Assembly: GCF_019636075.1 (NCBI RefSeq)
Contig: NZ_JAHBYG010000003.1
Coordinates: forward strand, 80,769 to 144,768
Source of the DNA: Ferrovibrio sp.
GTDB taxonomy: Bacteria; Pseudomonadota; Alphaproteobacteria; Ferrovibrionales; Ferrovibrionaceae
Reading direction: 5' to 3'
DNA: 64,000 nt
The notes under the pieces were generated by a model, which had not been told where the DNA came from, ran no database searches, and saw only the letters and a list, made by a program, of their open reading frames with translations. Shown piece after piece: positions 26,251 to 35,240 of this stretch. Made by a program: the position numbers and the translations under genes. The first letter of the stretch is position 1; every line of letters begins with the position of its first letter.

Positions 26251-26595
26251 GTGAAGCCTGCCCGAGGCACGCGTTTGGTGGAATTCGCGGCGCTGGACGA
26301 TCCCGGTGCCAAGGGATTCAGCTTCGGCAGCGGGCGGGATCGGTATGAATGTTTCGTGGTGCGCTGGCGCGGTGTGGCCCTGGCTTACGACAATGTCTGC
26401 CCGCATGCGCGCACATCGCTGGATTGGCAGCCGGATGCTTTTTTCACCCTGGATAAATCGGCGTTGCAATGCGCCACCCATGGTGCGCAATTCGATATCG
26501 CCAGCGGGCATTGCTTTCTCGGGCCCTGCAAGGGCCGCTCGCTCACCCGCCTGCCTGTAGACGTAGATGCCGAAGGCTGGGTGGTGGTGGTTTAA
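26251..26595 (+). CDS. Small Rieske [2Fe-2S] ferredoxin-like protein
   Basis: 114 residues from a GTG start 1 nt after the EVE gene stop. A single Rieske domain is visible: C50/H52 (CPHARTSLD) and C74/H77 (CATHGAQFD). GPCKGRSLTRLPV closes the fold, as in soluble Rieske proteins. It probably acts as an electron carrier in the cytoplasm; no partner oxygenase is adjacent. Its stop abuts that of the convergent hmuV without a gap. Confidence 0.88.
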   Translation: MKPARGTRLVEFAALDDPGAKGFSFGSGRDRYECFVVRWRGVALAYDNVCPHARTSLDWQPDAFFTLDKSALQCATHGAQFDIASGHCFLGPCKGRSLTRLPVDVDAEGWVVVV

Positions 26596-27402
26596 TCACG
26601 CTGCCAGCGGGCCCTTCACCACCAGATGGCCTTCGATCAACGCGGCTTCGATGCCGAAGGCCTGGGCCAGGATGGCGGGCGTGAGCGCTTCAGCCGGGCT
26701 TGCAAGTGCCAGCGCGCGGCCTTCAGCCAGCACCAGCACGCGATCGGCATAGCGATAGGCCAGGCCAAGATCGTGCAGCACGGCGGCTACGGCCACGCCC
26801 TGCGCATTCCCATTGGGCCGGGCCAGGTTGCGTGCGACCAGCAGCGCGCCATGGGCTTGTGCAAGATCCAGGCTGGCGGTGGGTTCGTCCAGCAACAGGA
26901 TCGGCGCGGCTGCGGTATGCGTATCGGCTTGCGGCAGATTCAGTTGCGCGATGGCGCGGGCCAGTTGCACGCGCTGCTGCTCGCCGCCAGACAGGCTGGC
27001 ATAGTCGCGCGCGGCCAGGGCGGTTACGTTGGCTGCGTCCAATGCCTTTGCCACCGCGCGCGCATTATGCAGCTTGCCATGCATGGTCTCGAAGGGCAGC
27101 CGGCCCAGCGCCACAACGTCATGGGCAGGCAGCGAAAAACCCAGCCGCGCAGCCTGGGGCATCACCGCGCGGCGGCGGGCCAGTTCTGCCGGTTGCCAAC
27201 GGCCCATCGGCCGGCCATCCAGCCGCACCTCGCCGCTTGTGGGGGCGAGGTCGCCGGCCATGATCTGCAGCAAGGTGGATTTGCCCGCGCCGTTGGGGCC
27301 GACAATGGCCAGCACCTCGCCAGGCACAAGCGTGAATGTCAGCCCATCCAGGATGGTACGGTTGCGGCGCGCAAAGCGGATGGCATCGATCTGCAGATTC
27401 AT
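26596..27402 (-). CDS. hmuV: Haem ABC transporter ATP-binding protein HmuV
   Basis: 268 residues. Walker [12 protein letters not shown], signature LSGGEQQRVQLARAIA, Walker B ILLLDEPTASLD and H-loop AAVLHDLGLA are intact. The insertion between signature and Walker B (QLNLPQADTHTAAAP) is typical of HmuV. It energises haem import through HmuU. It is the last gene of the minus-strand haem operon, 2 nt after hmuU. Confidence 0.95.
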   Translation of the reverse strand: MNLQIDAIRFARRNRTILDGLTFTLVPGEVLAIVGPNGAGKSTLLQIMAGDLAPTSGEVRLDGRPMGRWQPAELARRRAVMPQAARLGFSLPAHDVVALGRLPFETMHGKLHNARAVAKALDAANVTALAARDYASLSGGEQQRVQLARAIAQLNLPQADTHTAAAPILLLDEPTASLDLAQAHGALLVARNLARPNGNAQGVAVAAVLHDLGLAYRYADRVLVLAEGRALALASPAEALTPAILAQAFGIEAALIEGHLVVKGPLAA

Positions 27403-27404
27403 GA

Positions 27405-28478
27405 TCAAAGCCCGATTTCGCGCCGCAGCCGCAGCAGCAAGGCCAGGAAAAACGGCGCACCGATCAGGCTGGTGATCAGGCCGACCGGCAATTCGGCAGG
27501 CGCCGCAATGCTGCGCGCCACCGTATCGGCGGCCAGCATCAGCACGGCACCCACAAGGCCAGAGAGTGGCAGCAGCTTGCGATGCACCGGGCCGAAGATC
27601 AGCCGCACCAGATGCGGCACCACCAGGCCGACAAAGCCGATGATGCCGGAAAACGCCACCGCGCCGCCCACTGCCAGGGCCACTGCCAGGCAGGCCATGC
27701 GCTTCACGCGCTCTACCGCGATGCCGAGATGGGCGGCTTCGCGTTCGCCGAGATTGAGAGCATCCAGCGCGCGTGCCAGCCAGGGCGACAGCAGCAGCGG
27801 CAGCAGTGCAAAAGGCAGCAACAGCGCAATCTTGGGCCAGGAAGCCCCGGCCACGCTGCCCAGCAGCCAGAAGGTGATGTCGCGCAATTGCCGATCGTCG
27901 CTCAGGTAACTCATCATGCCGATGCCGGCCATTGCGATGGCATTCAGCGCAATGCCGGCCAGCAGCAGCAGCAGGATTGCCGTGCGGCCCTGCACCAGCG
28001 CCAGGCGCTGCACCAGCAGTGTGATCGCAAGTCCACCGCCGAACGCCGCCACCGGCAGCATGTAATTCTGCCAGGCCATGGGATAGAGCGTGCCGGCGGT
28101 GAGGATGGCAATCGCCGCGCTCAAGCCGGCGCCGCCGGTCACGCCCACCAGGCCGGGATCGGCCATTGGGTTGCGGAACAGGCCCTGCATCAGCGCACCG
28201 GCCACGCCCAGCGCGGCGCCGATCAATCCGGCCATCAACGCGCGCGGCAAGCGTAATTGCCACACGATTGCATCGATGCGGGCGGTTTCGGCCTGGCCGA
28301 TTAGCGCTTGGATGATATCCCAAGGCGAAAGCCGCACCGGGCCGATGCCGAGTGCCATGATCAATGCCAGCGGCAGCAGCGCGATCAACAGCATGACACC
28401 GGCGCGTTGCGACAGCGCGCGACGCAGCCATGCGGCGTGGATTGCCGGCGGCGAGGCTTGCAAGGATGTCTCGCTCAT
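27405..28478 (-). CDS. hmuU: Haem ABC transporter permease HmuU (FecCD family)
   Basis: 357 residues with about ten membrane helices. FecCD/BtuC landmarks are RLPRALMAGLIGAALGVAGALMQGLFRNPMADPGLVGV near the N terminus and VAFSGIIGFVGLVVPHLVRLIFGPVHRKLLPLS (coupling-helix region). LPVGLITSLIGAPFFLALLLR closes it. Its start overlaps the hmuT stop by 4 bp (ATGA). Confidence 0.95.
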   Translation of the reverse strand: MSETSLQASPPAIHAAWLRRALSQRAGVMLLIALLPLALIMALGIGPVRLSPWDIIQALIGQAETARIDAIVWQLRLPRALMAGLIGAALGVAGALMQGLFRNPMADPGLVGVTGGAGLSAAIAILTAGTLYPMAWQNYMLPVAAFGGGLAITLLVQRLALVQGRTAILLLLLAGIALNAIAMAGIGMMSYLSDDRQLRDITFWLLGSVAGASWPKIALLLPFALLPLLLSPWLARALDALNLGEREAAHLGIAVERVKRMACLAVALAVGGAVAFSGIIGFVGLVVPHLVRLIFGPVHRKLLPLSGLVGAVLMLAADTVARSIAAPAELPVGLITSLIGAPFFLALLLRLRREIGL

Positions 28479-29356
28479 ACCGGTATGGCAGCGCCGTGCA
28501 GGGCGCGCGCTAGTTCACGGCCGGCGGCTGCGATGCGCGGGCCCATGCCCAGCAGATAGAGCATGTCGAGCGCTGCCACTTTGCCCTCGCGCGCGGCGTT
28601 CAATGCCCGCAATTGCGGCAATTCGGCCAAGCCTTTCGTGCCGCCCAGCGTTTCCAGCCCTTGGCTGGAAAGCAGCAGCATATCGGGGTTGGCGGCCAAC
28701 GCGGCTTCCGCCGAAACCGGTTTGTAGCCGCCATATTCCTCAATGGCATTGCGGCCACCGGCCAGCCGGATCATCGTGTCGGCTGCCGTTGTGTGGCCGG
28801 CAGCCAGCAGGCGCCCATCGGTGACACTGAGCAGGAACAGCACACGCGGCTTGCGCTTGATATTGGCCACAGCGGCTTCCAGCCGGGCCAGATCGGCGCT
28901 CAAGCCATCGGCCAACCTGTCGGCCTGAGCCGAGCAATCCAGCGCACGGCCGATGATGCGGAATTTTTCCGGCACTTCAGCGGCCACCATGGATTCCGGC
29001 ACCAGCACCACGGGCAGCTTCACCGCGCGCAGCTTGTCCATCGTGCTGGCAGGGCCGGCCTGTTCGCTGGCCAGCAGCAAAGATGGATTGAGCGAGAGAA
29101 TGCCTTCGGCGCTGAGCGAACGGAAATAGCCGACCTGCGGCAGTTTGCCGGCCGCAGCAGGATACATGCTGGTGGTGTCTACGCCCACCAGGCGCTTTTC
29201 CTCGCCCAGGGCATAGACGATCTCGGTGATCGCGCCACCGGCCACCACGATGCGATCGGCCGATGCTGCGGCCTGAACGCCGCGGGGCAACAGACTGCAA
29301 GCCAAGCTGGCGGCGGAAGCCGCCAGCAGGCCGCGGCGATGCAGAAGCATGCTCAT
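28475..29356 (-). CDS. hmuT: Periplasmic haem-binding protein HmuT
   Basis: 293 residues from the ATG at 29356; a second ATG at 29350 is equally possible. The N-terminal signal contains HRRGLLAASAASLACSLL, with a twin-arginine that could make it a Tat substrate, although the consensus is not perfect. The mature protein is a class III binding protein: RIVVAGGAITEIVYALGEEKRLVGVDTTS, GYFRSLSAEGILSLNPSLLLAS, and GMGPRIAAAGRELARALHG. It delivers haem to HmuUV. Confidence 0.93.
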   Translation of the reverse strand: MSMLLHRRGLLAASAASLACSLLPRGVQAAASADRIVVAGGAITEIVYALGEEKRLVGVDTTSMYPAAAGKLPQVGYFRSLSAEGILSLNPSLLLASEQAGPASTMDKLRAVKLPVVLVPESMVAAEVPEKFRIIGRALDCSAQADRLADGLSADLARLEAAVANIKRKPRVLFLLSVTDGRLLAAGHTTAADTMIRLAGGRNAIEEYGGYKPVSAEAALAANPDMLLLSSQGLETLGGTKGLAELPQLRALNAAREGKVAALDMLYLLGMGPRIAAAGRELARALHGAAIPV

Positions 29357-29364
29357 CGGCCAAC

Positions 29365-30414
29365 TCAGGCTGCGGCTTTGGGCACCAGGGCTTCCGCCAG
29401 TGCGCGCCAGGTTTCCAACTCCGGCACACCCGGCTTGCGTTTGCCGAAGAAGGAGACGATCAGTTCGCCGGTCTTGTCGAACAATTCCACCGACGTGATG
29501 GTGCCATCCACGCTGGGTTTGCGTACCAGCCAGGCCGAGGCCACCGCATCCTCGCGCAGATGCAGATTGAAATTCGGATCCATCACATTGAACCATGGGC
29601 CGGCGGTCAGCAGCTTTTTCACCGGGCCGGTATGGATCTGGATCATGCCGTGATTGCCCACGAACACCATGATCGGCACGTCGCTTTCGGCCGCAGCGGT
29701 CAGCAGCCGGCGCGCGGCATCGTTGGGCAGGCGTTCGGCAAAGGCATTGCCGGCCAGCCGGAAGGCCTGCTCGCGCGCCACCTTGAACTTGCGCAGCATG
29801 CCGAAGAAATCATGGGTATCCTGCAATGCCGACCAATCGCGGCGCAGGCCGCCTATGTCGATCTCGCTATCGGGGCGCGGGGCATCCGCCGGCTTGGCCG
29901 GCTTGGCTTCGAAAGCCGGGCTCTGGTCGGCATTGCGGAAGCGGTCGATCAAAGCCAGGAAAGCCGCTTTGTCGGTGGCTTCGGTGGCATAGATCTTATG
30001 CACGGCTTCGCCCTGGGCATCGAAGAATTGCAGCGACAGGCGCTGGCCGGCTTTGGTTTCCTCGCTGACCGCAAAACCATGGCTCCAGGGGCCGAAGAAG
30101 ATGCGCAGGTCGATATCCTCGCCCACGATCAGGCCGACATGGCCGGTGACCGAGAGTTCGCCATACACGCCATGGCGCTCATGCACCACGGCATCGTTGC
30201 GGGTCAGTGCCATGGTTTCGCCGCAGCCGCCGATGGCGGCGATGATATCCGGCCAGGGGCCGGTGAGGCGTTCCACGCCGCCTTCGGCAACCGGCTTGCC
30301 GAGCCGCGTGGCGATCAGCGCGGCTTCCGATGCATCAAGCCGCCTGCCGGCATCGCGGATGCGGAGATTGGGTTCTGCTTGCCGCAGTTCGGCCCAGCGT
30401 TGTGCGAGAGTCAT
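29365..30414 (-). CDS. hmuS: Haem-degrading/haem-handling protein HmuS (HemS/ChuS family)
   Basis: 349 residues, the family length. It has two structural repeats of the HemS domain (about 30-165 and 195-335), each with an FGPW/GPWFNVMDPNFNLHLRE-type block. Family members hold haem in the cytoplasm and, in some species, break it down or hand it to haem oxygenase. The ATG at 30414 has GGAG 9 nt upstream; the frame extends further but into non-conserved sequence overlapping tonB. It lies 28 nt after the tonB stop. Confidence 0.93.
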   Translation of the reverse strand: MTLAQRWAELRQAEPNLRIRDAGRRLDASEAALIATRLGKPVAEGGVERLTGPWPDIIAAIGGCGETMALTRNDAVVHERHGVYGELSVTGHVGLIVGEDIDLRIFFGPWSHGFAVSEETKAGQRLSLQFFDAQGEAVHKIYATEATDKAAFLALIDRFRNADQSPAFEAKPAKPADAPRPDSEIDIGGLRRDWSALQDTHDFFGMLRKFKVAREQAFRLAGNAFAERLPNDAARRLLTAAAESDVPIMVFVGNHGMIQIHTGPVKKLLTAGPWFNVMDPNFNLHLREDAVASAWLVRKPSVDGTITSVELFDKTGELIVSFFGKRKPGVPELETWRALAEALVPKAAA

Positions 30415-30442
30415 TTGGATTTCTCCATGCTTGGTTGGGGCT

Positions 30443-31297
30443 TCAACGAATTTCAAAACGCACCGGTATTTCCACCCATGCCAGCACCGGCCGGTCGCCG
30501 ATGCGGGCTGCCTCGAAAGCCCAGCCGCGCACGGCGGCAATCGCCGCGCGATCCAGGGCCTCATGGCCCGATGAACGCCACAGCCGCACTTCGCGGGAGG
30601 CGCCGTCGATATCGATCAGGGCCCGCACCACGGAAACGCCCTGCTGTTCCAGGCTGAGCGAACGCGGCGGATATTGCGGCGGCTTGGGCGGCCTGCGGAA
30701 GCGGGCTTCGCGCAGCACCGGCGGTTCCTTGCTATCTGCATCGCCGTTTTCCTGCGTCGCGATCTCTTGCGGCGCGGCGGGCAGGGCCGCCTGCTTGTGC
30801 GTATTTTGCGGTGCAGGTTCCGGATTGGGGTTGATCTGATTGTTTGACGCCGCGTTGGCGATTTCTGGCGCGGGTTTAGGCGGCTCTGGCTGCTGTGTGG
30901 CTTGCGGCGTCGGTTTTGCCACCGGTTTTGCCGGCTGTGGCGGTAGCGGCTTGGTCTTTGGTCGCGGCGCGATGGCTAGCTCCGGCTCGGCTTCCGGGGC
31001 CTTGGTTTCCACTGGTTTGATGTCGGCTGGTTTGGTTTCTGCTGGTTTGGTTTCTGGCAGTTTGGCGGGTTGTTCGATCTGCCGGGGTGTCGGCGGCGCG
31101 GCCTGAATGGCAGGCTGCGGTGCCTGGGCGATATCCGCCGCGTTCACAAGCGTGATGGTTTGCGCCGGCATCGGCTGTGGCATCGGCTGTTGCAGCAGCG
31201 GCAGCGCAACGATACCTGCGGCCAGGCCGCCATGCAGCAGTAGCGAAAAGGCCAGGGAGGAATAGGGCGAGGAAGGGTGGTTGGTGGCTGGTTTCAT
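30443..31297 (-). CDS. tonB: TonB family energy transducer
   Basis: 284 residues from the ATG at 31297. A single N-terminal membrane helix (LAFSLLLHGGLAAGIVALPLL) precedes a long Pro/Lys/Glu/Ala periplasmic spacer. The C-terminal TonB domain follows (ARFRRPPKPPQYPPRSLSLEQQGVSVVRALIDIDG, then VRGWAFEAARIGDRPVLAWVEIPVRFEI). The start is uncertain: the frame is open to an ATG at 31420, 7 nt after the receptor gene, adding 41 Pro-rich residues. A strong hairpin in that stretch favours the shorter form. It is probably dedicated to the adjacent haem receptor. Confidence 0.9.
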   Translation of the reverse strand: MKPATNHPSSPYSSLAFSLLLHGGLAAGIVALPLLQQPMPQPMPAQTITLVNAADIAQAPQPAIQAAPPTPRQIEQPAKLPETKPAETKPADIKPVETKAPEAEPELAIAPRPKTKPLPPQPAKPVAKPTPQATQQPEPPKPAPEIANAASNNQINPNPEPAPQNTHKQAALPAAPQEIATQENGDADSKEPPVLREARFRRPPKPPQYPPRSLSLEQQGVSVVRALIDIDGASREVRLWRSSGHEALDRAAIAAVRGWAFEAARIGDRPVLAWVEIPVRFEIR

Positions 31298-31330
31298 CGT
31301 TGGGGCGATGGTTGGGTGGGAAGGCAGCGC

Positions 31331-31358
31331 GCCCGGAGGCGCCAAGGCGCTTCCGGGC
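31331..31358 (-). other. Strong hairpin between receptor and tonB genes
   Basis: GCCCGGAGGCGCC (31331-31343) and GGCGCTTCCGGGC (31346-31358) pair over 13 positions with one mismatch and a minimal loop. No U-tract follows on the minus strand. It could be a processing or stabilising element that makes receptor mRNA more abundant than downstream tonB-hmuSTUV mRNA. Confidence 0.6.
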
Positions 31359-31426
31359 GGCACCGAGGACGGCCGCTCGGGTGGGAAAAGTCGCGGCGCG
31401 ATCCCCATGCTGGGAGTCATTTCCGT

Positions 31427-33487
31427 TTAGAAGCCTTTCGTGTAGCTGACGGCCACGCGGTAATCGCGGCCTTCTTCGTAGAGAGCCTGCAGATGGCGGC
31501 GGTAGCTCTTGTCGAAGATGTTTTCCACGCCGGCATCCACGCGGAAGCCTTCAAATCCCTGGAATTGCGGGATCCAGGTGGCAAACACGCCGTGCACCAC
31601 ATAACCCGAAGTGGGCACCACCGCGGCTTCCACGCCGGCCGAAAGATTGGTGTTGGATACGCGGTTCTGTTCGGCGGCAATCTCGGTGCGCCAGCCGAAG
31701 CGCAGGCCGTAATCGGGCAGCTTGCCGCCCAATGTCACCACGGCGCGGTCGGCGGGGATCGAATCGATCGGCCGGCTGGTCTGTTCGTTCTCGCCGCGGA
31801 TGCGCGAATATCCCAGGCTGCCGAAGGCGTATTGCATGTCGTAGCGCGATTCGATTTCCACGCCCTGGATGGTTGCTTCGGTGAGGTTGCGGTTGGTGGT
31901 GGTGGTATTGCCGACGATGAATTCGATGAAATCCTCGGCCTTGGTGTGGAAGTAGGTGCTGTTGAAGCTCAACCGGTCCTTCTCGGTCAGCACATTCTTG
32001 AAATCCAGCTTGAAGCCGGTCTCGGCGGTGCGGGTCTTTTCCGGCTTCAGTGCGGTGTTGGTGACGAAATTGTTGCCGAAGAAATGCTGACCGGTGACGA
32101 AAATTTCGGTCAGGTTGGGCGCACGGAAAGCGTCGCCATAGGAGGCATAAAGCGACAGCCATTGCATCGGCCGCCAATTCGCCGCCAGCTTGGGTGAAAG
32201 CTTGCTTTCCTCAACAGTGCTGCCGTTGTCGGAATGGTTCTGGTAATCGTCGAAACGCAGGGTCGGGGTCAGCGTGAGGCCGCGCAGCAATTCGATTTCG
32301 TCCTGCACGTAAACGCCCACCACGCGACCGCTGGCTGAGGGGAATGTGGAGCGCGGCGCGTTGTTGCGGATGCCGGTCTGGTCGTCCTTGAAATACTCGG
32401 TGCCGAAGGTCACGGTGTTGGCCAGGCTGCCGGTATTGAAACGCATGGTGTTGTAGGCGTCGTAGCCCCAGGTGGTGAGCAGCGAATCGTCCAGTCGGGC
32501 GGTCAGCGGCGGTTGCCGGGCTTCGTTCACTTCAAGCTGGTTGCGATAGACCGAAAGGGTCGGCGCCAGCAGCGGCATGTCGGGATTGTTGTAGACGTAT
32601 TTCGCCGAAGCCGTGGTCATTTCAGTCTGGCGGTAGACCAGCGGATTCGATGTGGCATTGGGCGCCGCATCGGGATTGGTGGGTATGATGCCGTCTTCCT
32701 TGAAGCGGATCAGGCTGAAGGTCATGGTCTGGTTTTCGGTGGGGCGCAGATTGGTTTTCAGCAGGATGTCGCTGGCATCCTCCGCCGAATTGTCCAACTC
32801 GATGCCGCCGCCCTGGCGCAGTGTGCCGCTATCGCGCTTCGATACATTGGCTAGCAGGTCGATGCGCTCATCGGGCCGGCCGAATATGCCGGCGCTGTAA
32901 TAGTTTTCACGCTGTACGCCGGAATAGCCGTATTTGCCGCGGAAGCCGACCTTCTCGCCGGGATTGAGCAGATCGGAGGCATTCTTGGTTTCCATCGACA
33001 CCACGCCGCCGATGGCGCCCGAGCCATGCAGGGCTGAATTGCTGCCGCGCACAACTTCCACCTGGCGCAGCAATTCCGGATCAAGGAAGAAGCGGCCCTT
33101 ATGGCCGGCGGTGAAATTCTGCCGTGCGCCATCCAGCGTGGTCACCACGCGCTGACCGCCGAAACCGCGGATATTGATATCCTGGCCCACCCGGCGCGGG
33201 CCGCCCTGGATATCCACGCTCGGCAGATCGCGCAGCAGATCGTCCAGCTTGGAGGGCGCGCGCTCCTCGATATCCTCGTTGGTGATCACCGAAACATTGG
33301 CCGGCACTTCGTTGAGCGTGTGCGGCGTCTTGGTGGCGGTTACGGTTACCGCGTCCAGCGCGGTGGCGTTCTGTTGCTGCGCCCATGCCGGCAGGGCTGC
33401 CAAAGACAATGCCATCAGCGAGGCAGACAGCAGATACGGGGAAAACGACAGATGGGACGAAAACGGGCGTGAATAGACAGCCGACAC
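31427..33487 (-). CDS. hmuR: TonB-dependent haem receptor (HmuR/ShuA-like)
   Basis: 686 residues. The signal peptide ends about ALPAWAQ. The TonB box region is DAVTVTATK and the plug domain contains LDDLLRDLPSVDIQGGPRRVGQDINIRGFGGQRV. A 22-strand barrel follows, with the haem-receptor segment YASYGDAFRAPNLTEIFVTG (FRAP-NLTE box). It ends in an aromatic C-terminal residue (KGF). I place the start at GTG 33487 because GGAGG stands 6 nt before it. An ATG seven codons upstream (33508) would place that SD inside the gene. Its place in a complete hmu operon supports haem as substrate. Confidence 0.93.
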   Translation of the reverse strand: MSAVYSRPFSSHLSFSPYLLSASLMALSLAALPAWAQQQNATALDAVTVTATKTPHTLNEVPANVSVITNEDIEERAPSKLDDLLRDLPSVDIQGGPRRVGQDINIRGFGGQRVVTTLDGARQNFTAGHKGRFFLDPELLRQVEVVRGSNSALHGSGAIGGVVSMETKNASDLLNPGEKVGFRGKYGYSGVQRENYYSAGIFGRPDERIDLLANVSKRDSGTLRQGGGIELDNSAEDASDILLKTNLRPTENQTMTFSLIRFKEDGIIPTNPDAAPNATSNPLVYRQTEMTTASAKYVYNNPDMPLLAPTLSVYRNQLEVNEARQPPLTARLDDSLLTTWGYDAYNTMRFNTGSLANTVTFGTEYFKDDQTGIRNNAPRSTFPSASGRVVGVYVQDEIELLRGLTLTPTLRFDDYQNHSDNGSTVEESKLSPKLAANWRPMQWLSLYASYGDAFRAPNLTEIFVTGQHFFGNNFVTNTALKPEKTRTAETGFKLDFKNVLTEKDRLSFNSTYFHTKAEDFIEFIVGNTTTTNRNLTEATIQGVEIESRYDMQYAFGSLGYSRIRGENEQTSRPIDSIPADRAVVTLGGKLPDYGLRFGWRTEIAAEQNRVSNTNLSAGVEAAVVPTSGYVVHGVFATWIPQFQGFEGFRVDAGVENIFDKSYRRHLQALYEEGRDYRVAVSYTKGF

Positions 33488-33595
33488 GGCATACCTCCGA
33501 ACAGCCATCTCGCGGATGGCCAGACAAGTAGCTGGCTGGCTACCTGGGATCGCCGTGCGACCCTGGGGGGCTTGCCGGTTGCAAGAACCGCTGAG

Positions 33596-33808
33596 TTATT
33601 TGGTGAGGATCAGTTTGCCGTTTGAGGTGAGGCGCAAACGGTAATCGGCGCCTTCATGCTCGATAATCACTTCACGGCCGGTCTCAAACAATTGGCGGCT
33701 GTTCAATCTGGGAGGCACCACTTTTGCGGTGGCTTCCCCGGGGGATAATTCATCCTCCGAACCTGCGCCTAATTGCTTGATTCCTCTAGCTGATTGCATC
33801 CTTACCAT
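33596..33808 (-). CDS. hemP: Haemin uptake protein HemP
   Basis: About 70 residues ending in the HemP motif: LNSRQLFETGREVIIEHEGADYRLRLTSNGKLILTK. HemP/HmuP is a small protein needed for expression of haem receptors in several alpha- and betaproteobacteria. Two starts are possible, ATG 33808 (GGGG 4 nt upstream) and ATG 33799. Longer versions back to 33931 would run through the Fur-like box and are rejected. It is the promoter-proximal gene of the haem operon. Confidence 0.88.
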   Translation of the reverse strand: MVRMQSARGIKQLGAGSEDELSPGEATAKVVPPRLNSRQLFETGREVIIEHEGADYRLRLTSNGKLILTK

Positions 33809-33879
33809 AATACCCCAGCCGGCCCCTTGGCGGGGCCTGATGCCGGGCAACATATACCTGGCTCCATGCTCATGCAAGT

Positions 33880-33898
33880 AAGAATAACTCTCATTAAC
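33880..33898 (-). promoter_or_regulatory. Fur-box-like operator of the haem uptake operon
   Basis: On the minus strand GTTAATGAGAGTTATTCTT resembles the 19-bp Fur consensus built from ATAAT/ATTAT repeats, and a TATATG (-10-like) lies about 25 nt downstream near 33851. Iron repression of hemP-hmu operons by Fur or Irr is well known. Which regulator acts here cannot be told from sequence. Confidence 0.6.
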
Positions 33899-34080
33899 GA
33901 TAGAAGGCGGCACCTGTTGCCGGCGCGCCACGCTATCGCTGCGGAATGCGGCCTGGGTGAGGGGCGAAGAGAAAAATCGGGCCGCACGGCACGCATGCCA
34001 GTTTCGGCCATGCTATAAGCCGGGCCCTTGTTAAAAACGCCTGGCAAATGCCGCCCGGCATTGCCTTTGGAATCCATGCG

Positions 34081-34998
34081 ATGTCTGTCTCCCCGCAAAA
34101 CCAATCGCCCCTGAACCAGACCGCTCTGGGTATCGGCCTGATGGTGCTGGCTGCGGCGGTGTTCGGCATGATGGATGCTCTGGTGAAATGGCTGACTGCC
34201 GGCTACAGCACCGTGCAGATCATGTTTTTCCGCAGCGTGTTTGCCTTTCCGCCGATTCTGATGCTGCTCTGGCGCAATCACGGTATGGCCGGATTGCGCA
34301 CGCAGAATTTCATCGGTCACGGATTGCGTTCGATCTATGGCTGCCTGGCAATGCTGTGTTTTTTCAGCGCCTATGCGACGATGCCGCTGGCGGATGTGAC
34401 CGCGATTGCCTTCGCCGCGCCGGTCTTTATCGCTTGTTTGTCGGTCTGGCTGCTGGGTGAGCGGGTGGGCCTGCATCGCTGGTCGGCCATCGTGGTGGGA
34501 TTTTTGGGCATGCTGGTGATCTTGCGGCCGGCCGCGCTGCTCAGCGGCCATGCCTCGCCGGGCTTGTTGCTGGCTGCCGCCGGTACGCTGCTTTATTCGC
34601 TGGCGATGATCCAGATCCGCAAGCTCACGCGGCATGAGGCCAGCCCGACGATCGCCTTCTATTTCACGGCTTTCTGCACGCTCTATACCGGCCTGGCGCT
34701 GCCCTGGTTCTGGACCACGCCAGACCTGGCCGATCTTGGCCTGCTGATCGCCGTTGGCCTGCTGGGCGGCATGGCGCAATTACTGATGACCCGCGCTTTC
34801 TCGCTGGCGGCGGTCTCCGTCGTGGCGCCGTTCGATTATACCCACCTGTTATGGTCGGTGTTGCTGGGCTGGTATCTGTTCGGCGATTTCCCCGACCTAC
34901 AGACCTGGATCGGCTCGGCCATCGTGGTGGCCAGCGGATTATACATCCTGTATCGCGAAACCGTGCGCCGGCGGGAACCGGTGCAGGGGCAAGACTGA
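34081..34998 (+). CDS. EamA (DMT superfamily) transporter
   Basis: 305 residues with ten hydrophobic segments forming two EamA repeats (1-145, 150-295). Landmarks are VLAAAVFGMMDALVKWL, AYATMPLADVTAIAFAAPVFIACLSVWLLGERVG and AFSLAAVSVVAPFDYTHLLWSVLLGWYLFGDFP. This subgroup is usually annotated as RhaT/RarD-like drug or metabolite exporters; the substrate is unknown. An alternative ATG at 34048 would add 11 residues. It diverges from hemP, and the 149 bp between carry the Fur-like box. Confidence 0.88.
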   Translation: MSVSPQNQSPLNQTALGIGLMVLAAAVFGMMDALVKWLTAGYSTVQIMFFRSVFAFPPILMLLWRNHGMAGLRTQNFIGHGLRSIYGCLAMLCFFSAYATMPLADVTAIAFAAPVFIACLSVWLLGERVGLHRWSAIVVGFLGMLVILRPAALLSGHASPGLLLAAAGTLLYSLAMIQIRKLTRHEASPTIAFYFTAFCTLYTGLALPWFWTTPDLADLGLLIAVGLLGGMAQLLMTRAFSLAAVSVVAPFDYTHLLWSVLLGWYLFGDFPDLQTWIGSAIVVASGLYILYRETVRRREPVQGQD

Positions 34999-35024
34999 AT
35001 TTTCCAGGAAAATTTCAACCGCGA

Positions 35025-35101
35025 TGGTCGGAGTGAGAAGATTCGAACTTCCGGCCCCTAGCTCCCGAAGCTAGTGCTCTACCAGGCTGAGCTACACTCC
35101 G
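35025..35101 (-). tRNA. tRNA-Pro(CGG)
   Basis: Reverse-strand cloverleaf: acceptor CGGAGTG (35101-35095) pairs with CACTCCG (35035-35029). The anticodon stem CTAGC/GCTAG encloses TTCGGGA (anticodon CGG). The T loop is TTCGAAT. CCA is encoded at 35027-35025. A short palindrome (ATTTTCC/GGAAAAT, about 35000-35015) downstream could help termination. Confidence 0.95.
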
Positions 35102-35240
35102 TCAGCGGTTGCGGGCGCCCTTATAGCGCCAAGGGGGGCGGGGTTCAAGCGGCCCGGCCTGATCCTTGTTAAGAGATTGGTGCTTATCAAAAGATTGGGT
35201 GCCAGCCCCTCAAACCGCCCACCTTCAAACTACCGGCCCC

